NCBI GenBank assembly: GCA_036495225.1
Contig: DASXNG010000219.1
Coordinates: 1-8,070, forward strand
Length of the DNA stretch: 8,070 nucleotides
DNA from: Galbitalea sp036495225
Lineage (GTDB): Bacteria; Actinomycetota; Actinomycetes; Actinomycetales; Microbacteriaceae
Direction of reading: 5' to 3'
In this document: positions 1 to 5,696 of the stretch, in pieces
How the letters are laid out: each line of letters begins with the position of its first letter
How positions within the stretch are numbered: the stretch's first letter is position 1
Program-made: the position numbers and the translations under genes
Notes under the pieces: model-generated
What the model was told of the DNA's origin: nothing
Databases searched by the model: none
What the model saw: the letters and a program-made list of their open reading frames with translations, nothing else

Positions 1-1
1 G

Positions 2-1033
2 ATCGAGATCGACGTCGACGCGCTCTTCGACGGACACGAGCTGTACATCGGCGGCATCATGGAGCACATTGAGGAGGCCGGAATCCATTCCGGAGACTCT
101 GCGTGCACCCTGCCTCCCGTGACTCTCGGTCGCGATGTCATCAATCGAGTACGTGAAGCGACGCTCGGGATCGCGAAGGGTGTCGGAGTTCGGGGCCTGC
201 TCAACGTGCAGTTCGCCATCGGGCAGGGAGTGCTCTACGTGCTCGAGGCGAACCCGCGGGCATCCAGAACCGTTCCGTTCGTTTCGAAGGCGCTCGGCAT
301 ACCGCTCGCAAAGGCCGCTTCGCTGATCATGATCGGCCGAACCATCGCCGAATTGGTCGAGAGCGGACTGCTCCCGGTGCAGGATGGCTCGAGCGTTCCC
401 ATGGATGCACCAGTCGCCGTCAAGGAGGCTGTGCTGCCGTTCAAGCGATTCCGAACGCGCGAGGGCAATATCGTCGACTCGGTTCTTGGCCCGGAGATGC
501 GCTCGACCGGGGAGGTGATGGGCATCGATTCGAACTTCCCGCGCGCGTTCGCGAAGAGCCAGGCAGCGGCATACGGCGGCCTGCCATCGACCGGTTCTGT
601 CTTCGTGTCGGTAGCCGACCGCGACAAGCGGGCGATCATCCTCCCCGTTCTGCGGCTGAAACAACTCGGGTTCGAAATCCTCGCGACCGAGGGCACTGCG
701 GAGATTTTGGCTCGCAACGGAATCGAAGCACGGGTCGTCCGCAAGTACTTTCTGGGGCAGAAGGTGGTAGACGATGAACCGTCGATCGTCGAACTGATCA
801 ACTCCGGCGAGGTGGATGTCGTCATCAACACGCCGAGCGGGCGCAGCGCGCGGGCGGACGGCTACGAGATTCGCACCGCGACTGTGGCCGCGGACAAGCC
901 GCTCTTCACGACCATCGCGCAGCTCGCAGCGGCCGTCGCATCGTTCGAAGCGATTCGTGAGGGATTCAACGTGCGCAGCCTGCAGGACTACGCACTCGAT
1001 CGCGCGGAGCGCCTGGAACAGGTCGCACTGTGA
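2..1033 (+). CDS. carB: Carbamoyl-phosphate synthase large subunit, C-terminal part (5' end outside window)
   Basis: The reading frame is open from base 2, giving 343 residues before the TGA; the first in-frame ATG at 59 is internal, not the start. The product is the large subunit of the CarAB complex, which makes carbamoyl phosphate from bicarbonate, glutamine-derived ammonia and two ATP for pyrimidine and arginine synthesis in the cytoplasm. Visible are the end of the second ATP-grasp unit (GGIMEHIEEAGIHSGDSACT near residues 17-36 of the fragment, and ANPRASRTVPF near 83-93, whose acidic/Asn region binds metal in the family) and then the MGS-like allosteric domain from about residue 197 (GSVFVSVADRDKRAI, INTPSGRSARADGYEIR). 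Full-length CarB is usually about 1,070-1,110 residues, so roughly the first two thirds is missing. The 3' end overlaps pyrF by 4 bases (GTGA). Identification is very secure. Confidence 0.97.
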   Translation: MEIDVDALFDGHELYIGGIMEHIEEAGIHSGDSACTLPPVTLGRDVINRVREATLGIAKGVGVRGLLNVQFAIGQGVLYVLEANPRASRTVPFVSKALGIPLAKAASLIMIGRTIAELVESGLLPVQDGSSVPMDAPVAVKEAVLPFKRFRTREGNIVDSVLGPEMRSTGEVMGIDSNFPRAFAKSQAAAYGGLPSTGSVFVSVADRDKRAIILPVLRLKQLGFEILATEGTAEILARNGIEARVVRKYFLGQKVVDDEPSIVELINSGEVDVVINTPSGRSARADGYEIRTATVAADKPLFTTIAQLAAAVASFEAIREGFNVRSLQDYALDRAERLEQVAL

Positions 1034-1908
1034 TCGAGGGTTTCGGCGATCGCCTCACCCAAGCTTTCGACACCGCGGGTCACCTCTGCGTCGGCATCGA
1101 CCCGCACCCCTATCTGCTCGAGGCGTGGAACCTTCCGATCTCCGGCCCCGGTGCGCGGGAGTTCGGCTTACGCGTCGTTGAGGCTTCGGTTGGGCGTGCG
1201 GGCATCGTCAAACCACAGGTCGCCTTTTTCGAGCGCCACGGTTCTGCGGGCTACGCCGCGCTCGAGGCAACGCTGCAAGCCGCGCGCGATGCCGGCATCC
1301 TCGTGATCGCCGATGCGAAGCGCGGCGACCTCGGTTCGAGTGTCGAAGCGTACGGACAGGCGTGGCTCACCCCCGGTTCGCCTCTCGAGGCCGACGCGAT
1401 GACGATTAGCGCCTACCAGGGGGTCGGGTCGCTCGTGGAGCCGATGGCTCTCGCGCTCGATGGCGGAAAGGGGCTGTTCGTTCTGGCCGCGACATCCAAT
1501 CCGGAGTCCTTCGAGACCCAGCGCGCTCTCGTGCAGAGTGGAGACCGGGTTGGCCTGACGGTCGCCGCGAGTATCGTGGATGAGATGAACGCCGCAGCCG
1601 CACTCGCCACCAGAGAGGGCTCGCGGGAGTCCGCAGGCAGTCTCAACTCCTTCGGCTTCGTCATCGGTGCGACAGTGAGTCTCGCCGACTACGGCATAAC
1701 TGACGCCGATCTGCTGGCATCGCCGATTCTCGCTCCCGGCTTCGGATTCCAAGGCGCCGACGTCGACAGTGTGCATCGGGTGTACGGCGCCGCGGCGCAC
1801 AACGTGGTCGTGAGTTCATCGCGAGCCATCCTCGACGCGGGACCGACGGGCGTTGCCACGGCCATTGGGCTGCAGGTCGCCGAGCTGGATCGGGTATTTT
1901 CGAAATGA
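1030..1908 (+). CDS. pyrF: Orotidine 5'-phosphate decarboxylase, type 2
   Basis: The 292-residue product catalyses the last step of de novo UMP synthesis, decarboxylating OMP to UMP in the cytoplasm. The catalytic signature DAKRGD lies at residues 95-100, with Lys97 the expected catalytic lysine; the substrate-binding Asp is expected in GIDP (22-25) and a Lys in VKPQ (60-63). The phosphate-binding end of the barrel is APGFGFQGAD (235-244) and SSSRAI (262-267). Length and motif spacing fit the type 2 subfamily (about 270-290 residues) found in actinobacteria, not the shorter E. coli type. The start is a GTG overlapping the carB stop (GTGA), with an AGG-containing stretch (1015-1022) seven bases upstream; N-terminal similarity to the family begins right after it. 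It ends in an ATGA overlap with gmk, suggesting coupled translation from carB through gmk. Confidence 0.96.
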   Translation: MIEGFGDRLTQAFDTAGHLCVGIDPHPYLLEAWNLPISGPGAREFGLRVVEASVGRAGIVKPQVAFFERHGSAGYAALEATLQAARDAGILVIADAKRGDLGSSVEAYGQAWLTPGSPLEADAMTISAYQGVGSLVEPMALALDGGKGLFVLAATSNPESFETQRALVQSGDRVGLTVAASIVDEMNAAAALATREGSRESAGSLNSFGFVIGATVSLADYGITDADLLASPILAPGFGFQGADVDSVHRVYGAAAHNVVVSSSRAILDAGPTGVATAIGLQVAELDRVFSK

Positions 1909-2816
1909 GTCCGCGCCCGGATCCGCCGGAGGTCGATCGAGTCGCAGCCTCCCGCGCCGCGGTTGTCGCCCGTCGGGCCAGAGCAGCCGTGAAGCACGCC
2001 GTCGCCACCCGCACACGAACTGCGAGAGACGTCTTGGATGTCGCGTGGAAAGATCCGGACTCTGCGGAGGCCGGGCTCCGCGTGCGAGAACTTCTGACCA
2101 GCGTCCCGACACTCGGACCTACGCGCGCGGCCAAGGTGATGGCCGACTTGCGCATCGCGGATTCGAAGCGCGCGGGCGGCCTTGGCGTGCGGCAGCGCGG
2201 TGAACTCTGGAACTACCTGCAGAATCGCGAGGCGGGGAGACAAAGTGGACACCTCGCCGTCCTGAGCGGGCCAACCGCTGTCGGCAAGGGCACCGTAGTC
2301 CAGCAGATCCGCGAGCAATTTCCCGAGGTCGAGTTGAGCGTTTCGGCGACCACGCGGGCGCCGCGTCCCGGTGAGGTTGACGGCGTGCACTACTACTTCG
2401 TCAGCGATGAAGAATTCGACCGGATGATTGCAGAGAATGAGCTTCTCGAGTGGGCGACGGTGCACAACTCGTACCGCTATGGCACTCCGCGGCCGCCCGT
2501 CGACGCAGCTGTCGCTGCGGGCAAGCGTGTGCTGCTCGAGATCGACCTGCAGGGCGCGCGCAGCGTTCGTGAACAGGCGCCAGACTCGGTTTTCATCTTC
2601 CTGTTGCCCCCGACATGGGAAGAACTGGTCAGAAGGCTGACCGGCAGGGGCACAGAAGGACCGGAGGAACAGGCGCAAAGGCTCGACACCGCCAGGGTCG
2701 AACTGGCCGCGCAAGACGAGTTCGATTACCGGGTCGTCAACGTCGACGTCGGTACCGCAGCTAAGGAAGTCGTAGACTTGATGAACGTGTCTGGCCACCG
2801 GCCACGTGGCACGTAG
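1905..2816 (+). CDS. gmk: Guanylate kinase with N-terminal mIHF-like DNA-binding domain
   Basis: The 303-residue product converts GMP and ATP to GDP and ADP. Residues about 116-297 are a complete guanylate kinase: P-loop GPTAVGKGT (122-130; commonly GPSGVGKGT), GMP-binding SVSATTRAPRPGEVDG (145-160), LEWATVHNSYRYGTP (181-195), LEIDLQGAR (211-219), and the Arg-rich lid RRLTGRGTE (243-251). Stand-alone Gmk is usually about 185-210 residues. Residues 1-106 instead resemble actinobacterial integration host factor (mIHF/sIHF): ARRARAAVK (22-30), RVRELLTSVPTLGPTRAAKV (59-78) and LRIADSKRAGGLGVRQR (82-98) match, as I recall it, the M. tuberculosis protein segment by segment. In mycobacteria mihF is a separate gene just upstream of gmk; here the frame is continuous, with no internal stop and no well-placed in-frame start at the kinase boundary. 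The ATG overlaps the pyrF stop (ATGA) with only a weak Shine-Dalgarno, so coupling is likely. Function of the kinase is secure; DNA binding is inferred. Confidence 0.95.
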   Translation: MSPRPDPPEVDRVAASRAAVVARRARAAVKHAVATRTRTARDVLDVAWKDPDSAEAGLRVRELLTSVPTLGPTRAAKVMADLRIADSKRAGGLGVRQRGELWNYLQNREAGRQSGHLAVLSGPTAVGKGTVVQQIREQFPEVELSVSATTRAPRPGEVDGVHYYFVSDEEFDRMIAENELLEWATVHNSYRYGTPRPPVDAAVAAGKRVLLEIDLQGARSVREQAPDSVFIFLLPPTWEELVRRLTGRGTEGPEEQAQRLDTARVELAAQDEFDYRVVNVDVGTAAKEVVDLMNVSGHRPRGT

Positions 2817-2824
2817 ATTTTTTT
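2794..2824 (+). terminator. Weak terminator-like hairpin at the gmk 3' end
   Basis: GCCAC (2794-2798) can pair with GTGGC (2806-2810) around a 7-base loop. A run of seven T follows at 2818-2824, separated from the stem by seven bases that contain the gmk stop codon. The stem is short and the T-run is displaced, so this may be only an attenuator or chance pairing in GC-rich coding sequence. Confidence 0.22.
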
Positions 2825-2861
2825 CGCCTCATACAGGGGCTTTTTCGCCTCACTCAGGGGC
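2820..2861. repeat. Two tandem 21-bp units, each with a small hairpin
   Basis: Two adjacent 21-bp units (2820-2840 and 2841-2861) differ at only two positions, both in the central loop. Each has the form TTTTTC, then GCCTC, a 5-base loop (ATACA or ACTCA), then GGGGC; the arms can pair with one T:G wobble. Because the second unit starts with five T, the first hairpin (2826-2840) is followed directly by a T-run (2841-2845), like a short intrinsic terminator, while the second hairpin has no T-run after it. The array fills most of the 64-bp gap between gmk and rpoZ and stops just before the rpoZ ribosome-binding site. The loop-only difference between copies fits conservation of the paired arms, but two copies are too few to prove it. 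It could reduce read-through into rpoZ or be a neutral duplication. Confidence 0.7.
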
Positions 2862-2880
2862 CGCACACTAGGAGTTATTC

Positions 2881-3141
2881 ATGGCTGAGAAGCAGACCGG
2901 AATCATCGACCCGCCCATCGACGAGCTGCTGTCGAAGGTCGACTCGAAGTACGCACTGGTCATCTTCGCTTCGAAGCGCGCGCGCCAGATCAACGACTAC
3001 TACGCGGACCTCCACGAAGGCAGCCTGTTCGACAACGTCGGGCCGCTCGTCGACTCGACGATCGATGACAAACCGCTTTCGGTCGCGCTGCGCGAGATCA
3101 ACGACGACCGTCTCGTTCTGACGTCGCTGATCGAAGAGTAG
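2881..3141 (+). CDS. rpoZ: DNA-directed RNA polymerase omega subunit
   Basis: This 86-residue protein is the small omega subunit, which helps fold and hold beta' during RNA polymerase assembly. The family signature is clear: PPIDELLSKVDSKYALVIFA (11-30) followed by SKRARQIN (31-38), then KPLSVALREI (64-73) near the C-terminus and an acidic tail. The length is typical for actinobacterial omega, including the short N-terminal lead before the PPID motif. The ATG has a good Shine-Dalgarno, GGAG at 2871-2874 with six bases of spacing, unlike the weak site of coaBC downstream. It lies between gmk and coaBC, as in many bacteria where gmk-rpoZ is a conserved pair. The upstream 21-bp hairpin repeats may modulate its expression. 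Confidence 0.96.
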   Translation: MAEKQTGIIDPPIDELLSKVDSKYALVIFASKRARQINDYYADLHEGSLFDNVGPLVDSTIDDKPLSVALREINDDRLVLTSLIEE

Positions 3142-3198
3142 CGTTCAACACTCCGTAGACCTCATAGATCTCGTGTACCGCGTCCCGGACTTCGATCA

Positions 3199-4383
3199 AT
3201 GAAAATCGTCGTCGGGATCACCGGGGGCATTGCGGCATACAAGGCCGTGAGTGTCGTGCGATCGTTCGTGCTCGCGGGGCACGACGTGCAGGTTGTCGCG
3301 ACGGATGCGGCGCTCCGTTTCGTGGGTAAACCCACGCTCGAGGCCATCAGCCGAAACCCAGTTCACACCGACCTCTATGAGGGAGTTGCAGAGGTCAGGC
3401 ACGTGGCGATCGGCCAGGCCGCCGATCTGATCGTTGTCGCCCCGGCGACGGCCAACTTCATCGCGCAACTCGCAGGTGGTTTCGCGGCTGATCTGCTCGG
3501 CAACACGATTCTCGCCAGCAGGGCTCCGATTCTGCTTGCCCCAGCCATGCACACCGAGATGTGGGAAAACGCGGCGACCAGGTCGAACGTCATCAGATTG
3601 CGCGAGCGAGGCATCCATTTCGTTGGTCCAGGGGTTGGGCAGCTCACGGGAACGGATGCCGGCGCAGGCCGCATGGCAGAGCCCGATGAGATCGTGAGCG
3701 CCGCACTCGCGCTCGGCGAATTCCGCGAAGACCTTGCCGGTCGCACCATCATCGTTACTGCTGGTGGAACCCGCGAACCACTTGACCCGGTGCGATTCAT
3801 CGGTAATCGATCCAGTGGAAAGCAGGGCGTTGCCATTGCGCGTGCCGCCGCGGCTCGTGGGGCTCGAGTGCGTCTGATCGCAGCGAACCTCGAGGTACGC
3901 GTACCGGAGAACGTCGGCGTCGTGCATGTCAGCACAACGATGGAACTTGCGGATGCCCTCGAGGGCGCGGTGAGTGCCGCCGACATCGTCATCATGGCTG
4001 CCGCTGTTGCGGACTACCGCCCCGAGACGGTCGCTGAATCCAAAATCAAGAAGGAAGACCAGGGAGACACTCTCACCCTGACGCTCGTGAAGAATCCAGA
4101 CATCCTGCGGGCGGTGTCGGCGAGTAAGCGAGATGACCAGGTCATCGTCGGATTCGCTGCCGAGACGGAAACGGATGAGACCAGACTCCTCGAACTCGGA
4201 CGTGCCAAGATAGCGCGCAAAGGGTGCGACTACCTGGTCCTCAACAGCGTCGGCTGGAACTCTGGGTTTGCAACAGATGACAACGCGGTCACCGTGCTGA
4301 ATGCGGCCGGCGATATAGTGAGCGAGGCCACCGGGAGCAAGAGCACAGTGGCCGATCGTATTCTGGACGCTGTCGCTCCCTGA
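3199..4383 (+). CDS. coaBC: Bifunctional phosphopantothenoylcysteine decarboxylase / phosphopantothenate-cysteine ligase
   Basis: The 394-residue enzyme carries out two consecutive coenzyme A steps: CoaB joins cysteine to 4'-phosphopantothenate, and the FMN-dependent CoaC domain decarboxylates the product to 4'-phosphopantetheine. CoaC spans about 1-175: flavin-binding GITGGIAAYK (6-15), catalytic His68 in VRHVAIGQAADLIVVAPATA (66-85), and PAMHTEMW (115-122). CoaB spans about 181-394: GRTIIVTAGGTREPLDPVRF (181-200), NRSSGKQG (203-210), AAAVADYRP (267-275), KIKK (282-285), KNPDIL (298-303). Oddities: the usual PxMNxxMW motif has His118 instead of Asn, and the substrate flap LTGTDAGAGRM (149-159) lacks the Cys of the E. 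coli enzyme; the protein has a single Cys, at 343. Both changes match my recollection of the M. tuberculosis protein. The ATG at 3199 is the only usable start after rpoZ in this frame; its Shine-Dalgarno is weak (GGA at 3187-3189). The last codons and stop lie in the downstream repeat. Confidence 0.96.
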   Translation: MKIVVGITGGIAAYKAVSVVRSFVLAGHDVQVVATDAALRFVGKPTLEAISRNPVHTDLYEGVAEVRHVAIGQAADLIVVAPATANFIAQLAGGFAADLLGNTILASRAPILLAPAMHTEMWENAATRSNVIRLRERGIHFVGPGVGQLTGTDAGAGRMAEPDEIVSAALALGEFREDLAGRTIIVTAGGTREPLDPVRFIGNRSSGKQGVAIARAAAARGARVRLIAANLEVRVPENVGVVHVSTTMELADALEGAVSAADIVIMAAAVADYRPETVAESKIKKEDQGDTLTLTLVKNPDILRAVSASKRDDQVIVGFAAETETDETRLLELGRAKIARKGCDYLVLNSVGWNSGFATDDNAVTVLNAAGDIVSEATGSKSTVADRILDAVAP

Positions 4384-4452
4384 GCGAATTTGCGCTCCCT
4401 GAGCGGATTTGCTCACTGAGCGAACACGGTCGCTGAGCTTGTCGAAGCGCCG
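4374..4452. repeat. REP-like degenerate tandem repeat, overlapping the coaBC 3' end
   Basis: Two adjacent 19-bp units (4374-4392 and 4393-4411) of the form CGCTCCCTGAGCGRATTTG differ at one base. A third, degraded unit (CTCACTGAGCGAACACGG, 4412-4429) follows, and then TCGCTGAGCTTGTCGAAGCG (4430-4449). Each unit contains a small inverted repeat (CGCT..AGCG or GCTC..GAGC), so the block could form several short hairpins. The CTGAGCTTGTCGAAG core resembles an interspersed repeat I associate with Microbacteriaceae and other GC-rich genomes; that is recollection, not a search. The first unit encodes the last residues and the TGA stop (4381-4383) of coaBC. It fills about 60% of the 114-bp gap before metK. 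Roles such as mRNA 3'-end stabilisation or partial termination are possible but unproven. Confidence 0.72.
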
Positions 4453-4486
4453 CCCCCGTTACACCCGCTAGCCCGTAAACACCATT

Positions 4487-4490
4487 GGAG
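4487..4490 (+). promoter_or_regulatory. metK ribosome-binding site
   Basis: GGAG lies seven bases before the ATG at 4498 and supports that start. Between the repeat (ending near 4452) and this site I see no convincing promoter and no recognisable SAM riboswitch, though a short spacer of about 35 bases remains and covariance-model searches were not possible. Confidence 0.6.
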
Positions 4491-4497
4491 CTTCCCG

Positions 4498-5694
4498 ATG
4501 AGCACGGCTCTCCGTCTGTTCACTTCCGAGTCCGTCACAGAGGGTCACCCAGACAAAATCTGTGATCAGATCAGCGACAGCATCCTCGATGCTCTACTGA
4601 CGGAGGATTCACACGCCAGGGTCGCTGTCGAGACGCTTGTGACCACGGGCCTCGTTCACGTCGCCGGTGAAGTCACGACAACGGGCTACGTCGATATCCC
4701 GGGCATCGTGCGCAAACGCATCACAGACATCGGGTACACGTCCTCTGACGTCTGGTTCGACGGTCGATCGTGTGGCGTGGAGGTCTCGATCGGCGGTCAG
4801 TCGCCCGATATCGCGCAGGGGGTCGACCGCGCACAGGAAACGCGGGAGGGCCACAGCACCGACGCGGATGACGCGCAAGGTGCTGGTGATCAGGGCATCA
4901 TGTTCGGCTACGCGACGACCGAGACGCCGCAACTCATGCCGCTACCGATCTGGCTCGCTCACCGAATGGCGGAGCGCCTGGCAGAGGTGCGCAAATCCGG
5001 GCTGGCCGATTACCTCCGGCCAGACGGCAAGACACAAGTCACCATCGGCTACGAGGGCGTTGTGCCGAAGACGGTCGACACGGTCGTGCTGTCGGCGCAA
5101 CACTCGCCGTCGATCGAACTGGATGAGTTGAAGGAGGCGATGGTCGAGTTGGTCATCGATCCCGTTCTCGCGCAGGTCGAGCTGGAATCATCCGCAAAGA
5201 CGACGTTCATCAACCCGACCGGAGTGTTTCACATCGGCGGCCCCCAGGGCGACGCGGGGCTCACCGGCCGAAAGATCATCGTCGATACCTACGGCGGTGC
5301 GTCCCGTCACGGTGGCGGTGCGTTCAGCGGCAAGGATCCGTCGAAGGTTGACCGGTCGGCGGCGTACGCGCTTCGGTGGGTGGCCAAGAACGCGGTGGCG
5401 GCCGGCCTCGCTGACCGCCTCGAGGTGCAGATTGCGTATGCGATCGGCAAAGCGGCTCCGGTGGGGCTCTACGTCGAGAGTTTTGGAACGGGCCACGTGA
5501 GCGATGAGGCGATCATCGGAGCGATCCGCGAGGTGTTCGACCTTCGTCCGGCGAGCATCATCCGCCAACTTGATCTTCTGCGACCCATTTACGCCCAGAC
5601 GGCAACGTATGGTCATTTCGGCCGCGAACTGCCCGATTTCACGTGGGAACGGCTTGACCGCGTCGACGCGATTCGCTCGGCAGCCGGACTCTAA
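4498..5694 (+). CDS. metK: S-adenosylmethionine synthetase (methionine adenosyltransferase)
   Basis: The 398-residue enzyme makes S-adenosylmethionine from methionine and ATP, releasing phosphate and pyrophosphate; the family works as a cytoplasmic tetramer using Mg2+ and K+. Visible signatures are SESVTEGHPDKICDQISD (10-27), with His17 the expected catalytic histidine; the adenosine/methionine-binding loop GAGDQGIMFGYAT (128-140); the second signature GGGAFSGKD (272-280); and INPTGVFHIGGPQGDAGLTG (238-257). The length is slightly above the 384 residues of E. coli MetK and normal for actinobacteria. The ATG is fixed by the GGAG seven bases upstream and by N-terminal family similarity starting at once. 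It lies 114 bp after coaBC, the widest gap in the window, and priA begins only 2 bp after its stop, so priA very likely depends on metK transcription and translation. Confidence 0.98.
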   Translation: MSTALRLFTSESVTEGHPDKICDQISDSILDALLTEDSHARVAVETLVTTGLVHVAGEVTTTGYVDIPGIVRKRITDIGYTSSDVWFDGRSCGVEVSIGGQSPDIAQGVDRAQETREGHSTDADDAQGAGDQGIMFGYATTETPQLMPLPIWLAHRMAERLAEVRKSGLADYLRPDGKTQVTIGYEGVVPKTVDTVVLSAQHSPSIELDELKEAMVELVIDPVLAQVELESSAKTTFINPTGVFHIGGPQGDAGLTGRKIIVDTYGGASRHGGGAFSGKDPSKVDRSAAYALRWVAKNAVAAGLADRLEVQIAYAIGKAAPVGLYVESFGTGHVSDEAIIGAIREVFDLRPASIIRQLDLLRPIYAQTATYGHFGRELPDFTWERLDRVDAIRSAAGL

Positions 5695-5696
5695 CC

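Noticed and set aside
59..61. ATG at 59 as the start of a 324-residue protein
   Set aside because: The frame is open upstream and encodes conserved CarB sequence before this Met, so it is internal to a truncated gene.
1689..2798. A 369-codon minus-strand open frame opposite gmk and the end of pyrF
   Set aside because: The sense-strand genes are unmistakable and the antisense translation shows no motif; treated as a GC-driven shadow.
3196..4416. A 406-codon minus-strand open frame spanning all of coaBC
   Set aside because: It mirrors the codon structure of coaBC, shows no family resemblance and has no promoter or ribosome-binding site that I can see; it is a shadow of the real gene.
4374..4429. 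CRISPR-like short repeats
   Set aside because: The units are directly adjacent with no spacers and only two are near-identical; there are no cas genes.
4439..4465. Promoter-like TTGTCG and TACACC before metK
   Set aside because: The spacer is only 15 bases, the -10 match is poor, and the TTGTCG belongs to the repeat core, so I cannot support it as a promoter.
4384..4497. Possible SAM riboswitch or other leader RNA before metK
   Set aside because: Most of the gap is the repeat array, only about 35 bases remain, and no known SAM-riboswitch core is recognisable by eye.
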